The notes under the pieces were generated by a model. It saw nothing but the letters and a program-made list of their open reading frames with translations, did not search any database and was not told the origin of the DNA. Positions 21,674-32,653 of a DNA stretch of 64,000 bases are shown piece after piece. Location of the stretch: the NCBI GenBank assembly GCA_030278955.1, contig JAOANR010000006.1, positions 52,046,915-52,110,914 on the forward strand, written 5' to 3'. Every line of letters starts with the position of its first letter. The stretch's first letter is position 1. Source of the DNA: Hygrophila difformis. Its lineage: Eukaryota; Streptophyta; Magnoliopsida; Lamiales; Acanthaceae. Both the position numbers and the translations under genes were made by a program.

Positions 21674-22383
21674 TCATTGAGCTGGCACGTCAGCTTGATC
21701 GTCGTCATTCAACCATCCCACAACTCTTCCTTGATCTCCTTGTTGCGGATTTACCAAGTCTAGCCTCTTCTCAATCTCCTCCTCTGGCGTTCGACATTTC
21801 CCAGCCGTGTGACCAACCTTGCCGCATTGATAGCAGGCTCCAGGCTTCGGGCAATGGCGCACTAGGTGTGCATGGTTGCATCGTGGGCAACGTGATATGA
21901 CTGGACTACGGATGTCATTTCGACTCTCCGGGTTCTGTGGCGGGTCAGATTTAATAGTCACGTCCTCTCTCTTGGTAATGTTTTCTATCCACATCTGGCA
22001 GTCAGGCAGTCGATGACCTTGCTGCCCACATCGGAAGCACGCTCCAGGCTGAGGGCATCCTCTCGCATAATGCGGTTTGGTACATCTTGGGCATGGCGGC
22101 ATGTAATCACTATGGTTGAAGACTATCCTGTTGTTTCTCCTCTTGCTGCCTCGAGGCGGTCTATTCGGTCTTCGTAGAGGCCCCTGGTCGACTAGTGCGT
22201 TCCCTAAGACAACCAAAGCTTCTCCTATCGTGCGGAGACGGTCGCCCACATTGTTCGGTGCGGGGTATTTTGCGCACCTTGGGTTTTAGCTCCCATGGTT
22301 CGTGCTCGCTCCGTGGGGTTGGGTGGTATCTCGTTAGTGGTCTGTGGGGCAGGTTGATTTCTCGGTTGTCTCCTTGGGGCCAT
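21674..22383 (-). pseudogene. Gag of the non-autonomous LTR element, four zinc knuckles, one frameshift
   Basis: The probable start is ATG at 22383 (MAPRRQPRNQ). The frame slips near 22255 into a 191-codon frame (22249-21674). That frame holds four Cys/His boxes in two pairs, each a short C-x2-C-x3-H-x4-C box followed by a regular C-x2-C-x4-H-x4-C box: CPRCTKPHYARGC with CFRCGQQGHRLPDC, then CPRCNHAHLVRHC with CYQCGKVGHTAGKC. The repeated pair suggests an internal duplication. The usual large helical gag core is absent or very short, so the protein is mostly a nucleic-acid-binding module of about 235 residues. No pol domain follows. Confidence 0.7.
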
Positions 22384-22889
22384 TCTGTTACATCGTATAT
22401 AGATTAGATTTCAAGGGTTTTGCTAGATTGTTTAGACGGGGAATCGTGTAATCATATGAATGGCTGAGTGTTAGATGTATTTCCGGGTGTAGCGTTCGGC
22501 CAAGGTTTACATGGCCACGAGGAAACGTGAATTTCGAATTTTGAATTCTCGGGTTTGTTGTTTGGGAAACCAAACAAGATTTTCGGAACAAGGAGTGTTT
22601 TAATAAAAATTTGATTTTTATTGCTCAGCATAAGAGAATTGTTTAATTCGTACAAGGGCAAGAATGGCTAAGGCTGAGATTCGTAGGCGTGCGCTTAGAT
22701 GAACGCGATCTAGAACTAAGGCAAGATCAGTCTCTAGTTAGCGTTACTAATTTGTTGTCAAGCGTCTAAGTTATCTAGGTGTATCAAAAGGTCTAAGTTA
22801 GAACATATCGCTTCTTGGTTCTCTAAGGTATAGAAAAAAAAAATGTGGTATGCACATGCAGATGATGATTCCCCCAAAAATGATTCATG

Positions 22890-22892
<3 letters not shown>

Positions 22893-22921
<29 letters not shown>
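22893..22921. repeat. (TA)n microsatellite
   Basis: An uninterrupted TA run lies within AT-rich leader-side DNA (22640-23200) of the gag-only element. That stretch also repeats AATAATAGTTTAAAAATA-like words and holds no gene. Confidence 0.9.
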
Positions 22922-22923
<2 letters not shown>

Positions 22924-23222
22924 TTCTAATTTCCATGGATTTTAAAAATAAAAATTTATTCCATGGAACTAATGCTTTTAAAAAAATTAAAATAATAGTT
23001 AAAATTCTTGGACCTCTATATTGGGTCAAAAATAATTACAATTTGGGCTCAAAAATGATTTGGGCTAGGAAATTTTAAAAATAATAATTCGGGCTTCTAT
23101 AATAATAATTTAAAAGTAATCGTGGTTTAAAAATAATAATAGTCTAATAGTTTAAAAATAATAGTTTAAAAATACTAGTTGAAAAATAATAGTTTAAAAA
23201 TATCAGGGCTCTGATACCACTT

Positions 23223-26085
23223 TGTAACACCCCGGTTTTTGGTCACCCAGGTCAAGATGTCACCGCCACACCTCCCTAGCAAGACACGCTTTCTCCGAGC
23301 TTGCTAAAGAGATGCAAGGCTATGGTTTTTCAGAATTTAAAACATTCAAACAGCCCATTTATATATAATTTTAAAAATAATGTACCAAAGTTGCAGCGGA
23401 AAGTAATAATTACATATGTATAATGCAGCGAAACTTAAAATTGGGCCAACACGGCCAAAATACGGGTTAAACAGGCCCGTTCACGCAATTCATAACCAAG
23501 AATAGAATAATAAAAGAAAATAATGTTTTCCCAAATATCTCATGCATGCATATGATGATGCATATTCTTCATACTCTGTAGAAAAAGGGAAAAACATTGT
23601 TTGGTCAGCAAAAACTTGCTGAGTAAGTTAACACATACATGATTATGGGGTTTCAAAGCCATTAATTAGATTTAGAGAAAACATGTGCATAACACCCCAT
23701 AATTTAATTCATTTATCTAATAGTAATTTAATTGCGTAACTTGAAAGACAGGGATACTATAAAATCACGGTATAGCTTGCAGGTAAATAAATGCATAATT
23801 TTAAAGCAAAATTTAAACAAGCGAAGAAAAGTATTCAAGTCTTTTAATTTTCCTGTTAATCCATAGTCGAGTATCAAGATTTCGTTGGTATTTCAAGTTC
23901 AGCCTCGATTGCTTCGCAATCCCTACACAGTATTTCAAGTTCAGCCTCGATTGCAGTGCAATCCCTACATGGTATTTCAAGTTAAGCCTCGACTGCAGTG
24001 CAACCCCTACATAATATTTCAAGTTAAGCCTCGGTTGCTTTGCAACCCCTACATAGTATTTCAAGTTAAGCCTCGGTCGCATTGCAACCCCTACATAATA
24101 TTTCAAGTTAAGTCTCGGTCGCATTGCAGTCCATACATGGATTACTCTCGTCCGTTTAGGCACGAAGTAAAAAGCAAGAGGGGCACCCGATGGGACACTC
24201 ACCCGCTACGTAGAAAGCTCAAACTAGTCATACGGGATTTCGAAAACGTTTGTTTATGTATTTTATTTCAAAGGAGTGTCCACTCATTTAAAACCTTAAA
24301 GGGCAATTTTCCAAATTTAGTAAGTTTCTCAAAATATACTATTTCAGTACGCTATTCGCTCCGGTATCATTTAAAATCCTTTTCAACAAGATTTTCAAGA
24401 TTTGACTTCCATAAACCACTGTTTACTCCAAAATTAATTAAAAATCAATTTTAAGTCGGAACATTCTGAAATTTGGCCAGTGACTCGAAAACATAGAGAC
24501 AAACAAGTTTTGTGTTTTAACTTTTTCGATCCGGGTTAAGGAAATAAGTCAAAAACGTAGATTTTTATCAGGTTACAAATCTGTCCGAAATTTCCAACGG
24601 CAGTTTCAAGATTACACGATCTACCATAGCAAACCAACTCCAAATTCGATGAAATTTTACAGAGAAATTCGTAAGACAATTATCTACAAGTTTAATGTTC
24701 AACAAAAGATCTAATTCATCCTATATCTATTGTCAAAAATGCCTACATGTTCAGACTAAAGTTCTGTCAAGATTTCAAGATCTAAATTTAGAACAGTGCG
24801 GTTTGGAGTCGATTTCCGATATCAAATCTCAATGAAAAATTCCAAACATCAATCCTAAATCGGTCTAGATCTAAGGTAAAAATCAACCTCAAGTTCGGAC
24901 CAAGAATCTATCGCCGTTTCAAGATCTAAGTCGAAGGCAGGTTCGTTTGCGGTCGTTTTCGGATAACACAACACAATGAATAATTATGAAATTTTTACAA
25001 AAGATAGATCTATGTCCGAGGAACATTTTTCTTGTTTTAAGTTTTCTCGTTTGAACAGTTTTAAGGGTTCGGAAAAATCGTGCAAAAATGCTGCACCGTA
25101 GGAATTTTAGTTGGGACAGATTTTACGTTCTTGAATCAAATTTTTAGATTAAGTGAATTTTAATTCTCCCAAACCATGTAAGTATTAACTTACAGATTCA
25201 CGGTTGTTCCGGCTCGTCGATTCGAAGGCGTGGCTTCCAGTCCACCGTCTATCTCCTTGATTCCGTCGGGTTCTTCGCTCTCGATCCGGATCGAGGTTTA
25301 GAATAGGAAAAAGGATCGAGTTAGGATTCATTTTTGAATCAAGAATGGTAAAGAAGGGATCAGATCTTACCACGATGATAAAAGCCTTCCGATTTTCGTC
25401 CAAGGCAGTCCCTTCTCTTGGTTTCGTGCCTCCGACGACTCCGGGATTAGGGTTTGATATGTAGAGAGCTTTCGTAGGTTTTTTTAAAAGTGTTCGGGAT
25501 TGATTAAGAGGGTTATTTATAGATGTGCAAGAGCTAGGGGACGTTCAAAGTCTGCCCCTAAGTGTCTTGAGCCGAAAGGAAAGCAACCGAAGTCGGAAAA
25601 TCCGGATTCGGGCGAGTGAATCGCGGAACGTCGCTGCTGTCTGATCTGGCGCGGGGTTGGCGCGGCCTTTAGGGTAAACCCCGTGCGGAGACCGCGTGGC
25701 CTTTGTCCAGGCTGCGGTCTAGGCCGGGTCGTGCGATCCGTCGGGCCTTTTCTCCTCTCTTTCGAACTTCTATCCCTCTATGTTCTCGGGCTCCGATTTT
25801 CGGGCTATTTTCGGGCTCCAATTTCCTATCCAAATTTTACTCGGGTCTGAATTTAATATTGGCCTCGAATTCCCGAGTCCGTTGGTGTCGGCTTCCCGTG
25901 TACAATTTATTTAATTAAATTGTCTTCGATTTCCCGGGTTCTCGGAACTTTGATTCCTTCTTAATTTAAATTCCGTTTCTCATTTCTTATGATTCTTTAT
26001 TTATTTATTATGTTTTATTTATTTATTTATTTATTTATTTATATTTATTTATTTATTTTATGTTGCAAAATTCTCGGGTATTACA
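23223..26085 (-). repeat. 5' LTR of the gag-only element
   Basis: The 2863-bp partner of 18476-21327 contains six 42-bp units (23888-24139) against five in the other LTR. It also lacks a stretch near 24846, where the other LTR has about 50 extra bases (about 20058-20110). Composition and landmarks are otherwise the same. Confidence 0.9.
23888..24139. repeat. Six tandem 42-bp units inside the LTR
   Basis: Same unit as 19142-19351, with one extra copy. The copies differ by point changes. The difference in copy number between the two LTRs arose after insertion, because both LTRs are made from one template. Confidence 0.93.
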
Positions 26086-27190
26086 GCGATAATGACGAAT
26101 CTCATGAGGAATGGGAATTCAGGAATAAGGCATATAAATATAGCAGATATATCATGATCAAGTACACCCTTTGCAAAAGCATGGCGCACGAAATCCACAA
26201 GAGTGTTGCCAACCGATTCCCAATATAGGTTATAAAACAAAGTCGGGAATCCATCGGGACCAGGGGCTGAAAGACCTTTCATCTCTACCACCACTCTTTT
26301 CACATCCTCCCCCTTAACATCTATGTCTAAGCCCAGAAAATGTCGGAAGTGAGGGTAGTGCTGCAACATCATGGACTGGCGTTTCTGTATGCTGGAGTAG
26401 CCAACAGAAATGGTTTCTAACATGAGTTTGAAGAGTAGAGTCATCATCCATCCAAGTTCCATCAATGTCCAGGCCCAAGATTTTACTCCTTTGCCGTCTA
26501 ATGCAAGTTTGACAGTGAAAATAACGTGTATTACGGTCACCAAGCTGAATGCGATGATCCCTGGATTTTTGAAACCGAAGCATTTCTTCCTGGGCTAATA
26601 TGTCATCTAACTCCTTCATAAGCTGAGATTCCAATAAATTCATGCTGGCAAATTCAATCCCAACCAACACTCGACGAACACCTTCAATATGTCTGAGAAG
26701 TATGTTTTTTCTGCGATTAATATTACCAAATGTGTGTGTGTTAAAATGATTCGATGACTACCGCACATAATGTAATTTATGGTGGATAGAACCCTCACTC
26801 CTTGTCCATGCAGCATCCACAATATGTGAGTACATAGGATGCGAGGACCATGCTAGTTCCCATCTAAATGTCTAACACCAATATTGTCTCCCCCTTTAGC
26901 ACATCTCAAGAGTAGACTATTATGGTCTGATGCAGGCACGCCATCACCTCAACACATCCATAAATAAAAGCAGAAATCCAATCCACATTGGCTACTGCAC
27001 GATCAAAACGCTTACGGGCGAAGGGGCCACTGGAGTTGTTCTTTTTCCAAGTGAAAGGTCCCCTATTGTGTGAATAGTTTCTGGCCACAACCATCAAGGA
27101 CTGCTAGAAATTGCTCAGACATTCGAGGGCTAGTAGCCAATATCACCCAACATTTGCTGGATATCCTTGTCGAACTACTACATTTGAATC
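26086..27190 (-). pseudogene. LINE (L1-type) ORF2, 5' half: endonuclease end and first RT motifs
   Basis: This is the part of the LINE upstream of the gag-only insertion. Endonuclease remnants lie at about 27170-26900 (GPFTWKKNN and RFDRAVANVDWI). A linker follows at 26670-26400 (HRIQLGDRNTRYFH). The first RT block lies at 26340-26100 (GLSAPGPDGFPTLFY, then IFICLIPE). Across the insertion the frame reads HYRPISLCNVWHKV, proving that 18475 and 26091 were once adjacent. Frameshifts are frequent. The 5' end is lost near 27190, where LTR-element debris begins. 5' truncation is usual for LINEs. Confidence 0.85.
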
Positions 27191-27212
27191 CGCCTCTAGA
27201 ACAATATAACTG

Positions 27213-28429
27213 TGTTGATATCTCACATCAGTTGTGATGTGATCCTCTTACTATCTTATATGGAGCAAGTCCACCTATCACCAATTGATTTTAGGTGTGA
27301 GCCTCCTATCCATGGATTTCTATATGGTATAAGAGCCAAGTTTTTCATACTTAATCGAGCTTCCACTCTTCTGTACTCACATTCTTAACAACCCATTGCT
27401 GAACATGGACAACGATCCCGTGATCATAACTCTAGCGTCGTTCCTGGCCCGGAGAACTGAAACTAATGAGATTGTTGTGCCAGTGAGGGATGGGGGGTTT
27501 GGCAACTTGGATGCGGGATTAGCAGAATATGCAAAAGGTGATGTAGAGAGAGCGTCAAAACCATGATTGAGAGCATCTCCACCTATCACCAATTGATTTT
27601 AGGTATGAGCATCCCATTCATGAATTTCTACATGGTATCAGAGCCATGATGCCCAGGTTGTGTATATTTGATCCTAAATGTGGGATTTAATTTGAGATGA
27701 ATATCATCTCAAGGGGGAGAGTGTTGATATCCCATCTCAAGTGGGAGAGTGTTGATATCCCAATCATGTGATGTGGCCCTCTTACTCCTTACATGGATGG
27801 AAGCAACTCCATACCAGGGTTGTTAAAATCACGATCTTGATCGTACGATCGCATGATCCTACGATCCTAACCATAAAAAATGATACAGATCGCCTTAGGA
27901 TCGAAAATGCGTTAGGATCATGGTAAGATCGTTAGGATCGGTGTAGGATCGTAGGATCGTAGGATCGCTTTGCGATCCGATCCTAACCTCTATCTTTTAT
28001 TTTTTTCGGAGCAAAATTACTTATTATTTCTATCTCTTTGTGGTTTTGGTTATGCTATTTTTTTAATGTCAATTTTGTTAAATATATCCTTGCAATGTTG
28101 AACCCAGAAATGACTGAGTTATGTGTCAGTGTTTAACTTCTATTGTATCATGAATGCGCATGCTATTAACTATCAAATTCTTGTTCAAAATGGATCTAAA
28201 ATATATATTTTCCATTCTAACTATCACCAGTTTAGTGAGATAATTAACAAGCATTAATTTTTAAAAATACAAATAATAATTTCATAGGATCTTAAGATCC
28301 CGATTCGATCCTACGATCCTGATTTTGCAAAGACAAAAACGATCCTATATAGGATCCCGAACATAACAACCTTGCCACCTACACCAATTAATTTTAGGTT
28401 TGAACCTCTCCCATCGTCAGATTTCTACA
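27213..28429 (+). mobile_element. Debris of a small LTR element (TRIM-like) with short LTRs
   Basis: Three pieces of one short LTR (TGTTGATATCYCA...GGATTTCTAYA) are present. A complete copy of about 112 bp is at 27213-27324, followed by primer site TGGTATAAGAGCC (27325-27337). An LTR tail at 27573-27632 is followed by TGGTATCAGAGCC. A third copy starts at 27722 after the purine tract AAGGGGGAGAG, is split by a hAT MITE (27815-28374), and ends at 28429. The first bases of the third copy are doubled (27722 and about 27750). Short LTRs, a tRNA-Met primer site, a purine tract and no genes fit a TRIM-like element, here in at least two rearranged copies. Confidence 0.65.
27815..28374. mobile_element. 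hAT-type MITE rich in GATC words (family copy 1)
   Basis: The left end is CAGGGTTGTTAAAATC and the right end is the near complement ATAACAACCTTG. The flanks look like a decayed 8-bp duplication (CCATAC on the left against CCACCTAC on the right). The interior is filled with variants of GATCCTACGATC and GTAGGATCG near both ends. A second copy lies at 56945-57479 inside the CACTA element. No coding capacity. Confidence 0.72.
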
Positions 28430-29404
28430 AATGGGCATTGCAGACAGTAGATTCTTAAACTATTGGGTCACCCGAGGCATAGCGTCAAGACCTTCATGTA
28501 CGGGCCAGGCTTGATGAACTTCTGGCCTGGGCTCCTCCACGTGGGGTGGTGGCGGAAAAGGTACATCCACCTGCTGAGGTGGTTGTTGGACTATTGAAAC
28601 CATAACATGGCATCCCGGGTTGCCTTGGAGTAGTGTCGAATCCCAATAGGTTCCACTCCGAAAGCCTGCTGGAAAACCTACGGCATGAATCCGGCGGGGG
28701 CTGCATCATAGGAGTTTCAAGGCAGAGTCCCTGGTGGGATGGCGGCTGCATCATAGGCGTTTCATGGCAGAGTCCCTGGTGGGATGGTTACTACTGCCAC
28801 TTGGGTTCGTCGCCCATGGCCGAATGGCAAGTGGAACAGGTACCTCCAAATCCAATATAGCGTTCATGGGGGTGAACTCGCCCTCCTAGTCCGTCACCCC
28901 CCGGCTGGTGCTGGTTGGCATGACCCTCCGAGGCAATACCCATGTTAGTCCAGTTTATGACATTTGAAAACACTCCGAAGAAAAAAGCTTGAAAAACGTA
29001 GACCCTCATTGTGTCCCACTGGGCATGCCAATATTGGCGTGGTGAAAACTGTACAACGATCCTTCAATTCGCAAGAGTAAATAAATCAGTAATTGGGTGA
29101 TGCGGGTGTGCCAAGCAAATGATTTACGAACCATTTACACAAAACACTCCAAGGGAATGCAAGGACTGAAACTTTCCAATTGGAATTAAATGCACACTTG
29201 AAGAATGATAAAATGGAATTTATTTTTTTTTTTAAAAAAAGGGGGAAGGAAGAAAGAAACTTATAAAAAATCCAAGAGGACTCGACTAGGTAGTACTGCA
29301 TACGGAAGCACCTCAATGGATTGAAATGCAACAGCAAAGGAAATAACGAATTAAGGGAAAATGTAGTTTGCATGAATAAAGGAATTGGAATTTTGTGTGA
29401 GATC
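28430..29404 (-). pseudogene. Gypsy-like LTR element debris: gag start, primer site and part of LTR
   Basis: On the minus strand a primer-binding-like site TTGGCATGCCCAGTGGGAC (29013-29031) is followed after nine bases by an open frame (29009-28791) and another (28754-28494). These are rich in Pro, Gly, His and Met and plausibly a decayed gag start. The same primer word occurs beside a clear LTR at 63558-63576, which supports the reading. A 45-bp unit is doubled at 28699-28787. To the right, the LTR would run through 29035-29404 and, past the Copia insertion, into 40567 onwards. No pol domain is present. Confidence 0.5.
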
Positions 29405-29660
29405 TATTGAAGTTAATGTGCTTATTGATTCATGTATGAACTAGATTCATCTTCCCCAATTCGGTTTTTATCCTGACTTCCCATAATCTTGATATGCAGA
29501 GGTGTTCCAGAAAAGAGGCAAGTGTGCTGCGCATAATATTGCTGTCCATTAATACAAAATTAATGCAATCAAGGGAAGAAGGAAAGTGCATCTCTCATTA
29601 CCGAAATTAATGGCATGATTTTTGTGATACGTAACTTCCATTTTTGAAAGGATCATCATT

Positions 29661-30173
29661 GTGGTTGTATTGTGCAGGTTGAATCTCAGAGACATCATCA
29701 GGATTATGGACGGCAATGGGATATCAGGGATGCTGGACCTTAATTCATTCCCGGAAGACATGGCCGACACCACCGACGTTCAAATAACACAACTTTTCGG
29801 CTTTGACGACACCACCGCTGCAAGAGTTGGGGTTGAGGGTTTCTGTGTGGGCGATGGCAATGCTGAACCGCCTTTGGGCGATTCAACTCACTCAACTGAA
29901 GATGGTATAGAGGTTGAGGATGAAGATGTAATGCCGGATGTGGAGGATGATGCATGCTCCGATCGACACCAATTACTGAGACGGGCGGTGGTGATGTGGG
30001 CTATGCCGAAGGCTGCCGTGTCACGCCCGTTATTACAGGTACTATACATGATGCTTCAAGTTGATAACATAACCAAATTACGAATTGCAGTACTGGTCAA
30101 CATCCGTTGCATATTGGAACATGCTGGTTCTATTAATATAACCCTTTTAATTGCATTGAAACAAACTGGATAG
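29661..30173 (+). CDS. Uncertain ORF inside the MULE-like insert, possibly a captured fragment
   Basis: A frame of 170 codons contains an acidic central part (DGIEVEDEDVMPDVEDDAC, near residues 82-100). It also has a short LDLN word in SGMLDLNSFPEDM (residues 23-35), which resembles EAR-type repression motifs or the N-terminal segment of FAR1-related proteins. No DNA-binding or catalytic domain is seen. It ends inside the first tandem unit that follows. It may be a host gene fragment carried by the element (Pack-MULE style) or a leftover of the transposon's own gene. The first ATG in the frame may not be the true start, as an intron border cannot be excluded. Confidence 0.3.
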   Translation: MVVLCRLNLRDIIRIMDGNGISGMLDLNSFPEDMADTTDVQITQLFGFDDTTAARVGVEGFCVGDGNAEPPLGDSTHSTEDGIEVEDEDVMPDVEDDACSDRHQLLRRAVVMWAMPKAAVSRPLLQVLYMMLQVDNITKLRIAVLVNIRCILEHAGSINITLLIALKQTG

Positions 30174-30730
30174 AACATGGTCATAAGCAACACTAAGCAA
30201 ACTAGCTCACAAAACTGAAACAGGGAATAATATCCTAGAGAACATGCTTCAGACTGTCACAGAACACATTAATGCTTGCATGAAGCATTAAATATATGAG
30301 TATGCAACACAGGCAAGTCTTGTACTTAAATTGTATTGAAGAATGTAGTATTATGAGCAGGATAGAACATGCTCATAAGCAACACTAAGGAAACTAGATC
30401 ACAACACTGAACAGTTAATGAATACTGATAGAACATGTTTCAGACTATGGCAGAACACACTTGAGACTGTACCAGAACACATTGATGCTTGCAGGAAGCA
30501 TTAAATATAACTGTATGAAAAACATGCAAGTCTTGTACTTAAATTGTATTCAAGAATATAGTATTATGAACAGGATATAATATGCTCATAAGCAACACCA
30601 AGGGAACTAGTTCACAACACTGAAACTGTTAATTATAAATGATAGAACATGCTGCAGGCTGTGGCAGAACACATTCATGCTTGCAGGAAAGCATTAAATA
30701 TAAGTGTATGCAACACAGGTTGAACAGGTT
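30169..30730. repeat. Three degenerate tandem units of about 200 bp in the MULE-like insert
   Basis: Units begin at 30169, 30361 and 30574 with GATAGAACATGSTCATAAGC or close variants. They share GCTTGCANGAAGCATTAAATA, CAAGTCTTGTACTTAAATTG and other blocks. The third unit is shortened, and weaker echoes (AGAACAC, CATATAAGCTAAC) continue to about 30960. They are noncoding. Such internal repeats are common in MULEs. Confidence 0.85.
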
Positions 30731-31393
30731 TGTCTATAGCATGTACTGAATACAGTGGTAGCAAATGTGAATGATCATCAGAACACAATGCATATAAGCT
30801 AACACCATCTTTTAATTGTTCCCATAACACATTGATTCAATTCATTAAGCAATAATGTAAGTGTACGCATCATTTTGGAGTGGGTGTGTATATAGCATGT
30901 AAGGAAGACTTTGGCAGCACATGGGAAGGAGCATCAGAACATAATTCATATAAGCTAACTCACCATCTTCGCCTGGAAGCATAGCATCCATTCTTCCATA
31001 GGGAAACATTTCCCCAATTTGAATGATACTGTAGAAGGTAGGGTGGTTAAGACAAAATTGGTCAAATGGATATGTACGGATGAGACAAAAATCATACACA
31101 GAATCAGATATAAAAATTTTAAAAATACACATAATCTTTTCAAATTGGTAAAACAATCTTGGACCACCACCACACGTGTAATAAAAATATTCCTCCCAAA
31201 TTATTCCCCCAATTTCAGGGAACTAAAAAATGCAACATCCTATAAATCTGTCCCATTTAATACAAGCATATAAGGAAATATAATAATACAGTCTACTGCC
31301 ATATATAAATTAGACCCATATAACACAACTTGTACATCTATATATCACCTCTGGATATAAAGAGGCAGGACAGAAACCCACTCCCATCTTCCC

Positions 31394-31614
31394 TTCCAGT
31401 AAACAAAATGCATTCACTTCTATCTATTTAGTCTTATTCATGAATTAGATATAATATGATGAATGTATCTAGATGAACCTATTAAATGTTGTTGATGCAT
31501 TTGAGTTCTAGTATAAATATGTGATGCCTGTCATATGGAAGATCAATCCAATACAAAATATCATTTCTCCTCACATTTAAATATTTTTCTATGAGTATTA
31601 CTTATATTCTAACA
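31394..31614 (+). repeat. Second part of the split 5' LTR of the outer Copia
   Basis: Continues the LTR interrupted at 29456. It matches the 3' LTR from about 40346 onwards with a modest number of changes (for example GTAAACAAAATG against GTAAAGAAGATG). The TATA-like TATAAATATG lies near 31513. Confidence 0.88.
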
Positions 31615-31645
31615 GATTGGTACCAGAGCTTATGATCAAAGTATG

Positions 31646-32640
31646 GCCAATCAAATCAATGGAGGTCCTCTCATCCCGGTGTTCTCCGTCGAACACTATG
31701 ATCATTGGTGTGTAAAAATGAAGACGATGTTATATCACAGGAACGGTGGGAGTATGTCGAGATCGGCTACGATGAACCAGAAAGTGAAGAAGGTCTATCC
31801 GCTGCAAACTTGAGAGCACTCAAGGAGGATCGAAAGAAATATGCAGAAGCTCTCTCACTCATTCAGCAAGGCGTGAGTGCAGACATCTTCTGTAGGATAA
31901 TGAGGGCAAGCTATGCCAAGGAGGCTTGGGATATTCTACAAAGGGAGTTCAAAGGAAATATCAAGGTTAGAAATGTTACACTTCAAACCTTGAGAGCTAG
32001 AAAATTTGAAGATGGGTCAAAGGAGCAGATCCAAGACTACTACACTAAAATTACCAAAATTGTTAATGAAATGAAAACATTTGCATAAGATATTAGTGAT
32101 AGTAGAGTTGTTGAAAAAATACTTGTAAGCATACCTCCCAAGTTCGATTCAATGGTGTCTATAATTGAAGAGACAAAAGACATCACAACATTAAGTGCTC
32201 AAGAGTTGATCGAGTCCTTAAAGGCACACGAAAGGCGAGTCGAAAGGCACGACGAAAATTCCATAGAAAGTGCTTTTCAAACAAAAAAAATCTTAACACA
32301 AAGAACAACGATGGAGAATACTCAAGAAACAACCAAAGAGGAGGACGACAAAGCCGAGGGAGAGGCCGAAACAGAAACTTAAGAGGCCAAGGAAGAAATC
32401 AATTTAGCGGAACCTCAAATTCCCAAATTTGCAATCATTGTGGCAAAGCCAATCATCATGAAAAACATTGTTGATATAAGCACAAGCCTAAGTGCTCCAA
32501 TTGCATGAACTTGGACACACAAAGAAGGATTGCAGTTTCAAAAATAATCAACAAGCAAAATTCACCGAGGAGAAACAAGAAGAAGGAAGCTTATTTTATG
32601 CTTGTCATATATGGCTGCCGAAGTAAAAAAAAAATAAAAA
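31646..32640 (+). pseudogene. Decayed gag of the outer Copia
   Basis: The start MANQINGGPLIPVF lies near 31643. A frameshift near 31725 moves the reading into the frame at 31705-32088 (WEYVEIGYDEPE, EAWDILQREFKG). After a stop at 32087 it continues at 32152-32382 (IEETKDITTLSAQELIESLK). A weak knuckle remnant (CNHCGKANHHEKHC) is at about 32430-32470. This is the UBN2-type Copia gag order with at least three breaks. An A-rich stretch (32624-32652) precedes the protease. Confidence 0.82.
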
Positions 32641-32653
32641 AAAAAAAAATAAT

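Larger units (their letters stand above)
18476..26085 (-). mobile_element. Non-autonomous LTR retrotransposon with gag only (TR-GAG type), nested in a LINE
   Basis: The 7610-bp element begins TGTAACACCCCGG and ends GGGTATTACA. It is flanked by the 5-bp duplication GCGAT at 18471-18475 and 26086-26090. Its LTRs are very long, 2852 bp (18476-21327) and 2863 bp (23223-26085), around an internal region of only 1.9 kb. On the minus strand the primer site TGGTATCAGAGCC (23207-23219) abuts the 5' LTR. The internal part encodes a gag with zinc knuckles and no protease, RT or integrase. Movement would need enzymes from a relative, probably Gypsy-type. A count over the first 240 bp of the LTRs gives about 6% difference, so this is an older insertion than the 1.7-6.7 kb Copia. 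Confidence 0.9.
29457..31384. mobile_element. MULE-like DNA transposon inserted in a Copia 5' LTR
   Basis: The 9-bp word CATCTTCCC flanks this 1928-bp insert at 29448-29456 and 31385-31393. Comparison with the intact 3' LTR shows exactly where the LTR was opened. The ends are weakly inverted: GGTTTTTATCCTGACTTC on the left matches GGGTTTCTGTCCTGCCTC read inwards from the right. A 9-bp duplication is typical of Mutator-like elements. No transposase was found. The insert contains one open frame (29661-30173) and three degenerate copies of a unit of about 200 bp (30169-30730). Confidence 0.72.

Noticed and set aside
19142..24139. CRISPR-like regular repeats
   Set aside because: Units are directly adjacent without spacers and the genome is a plant.
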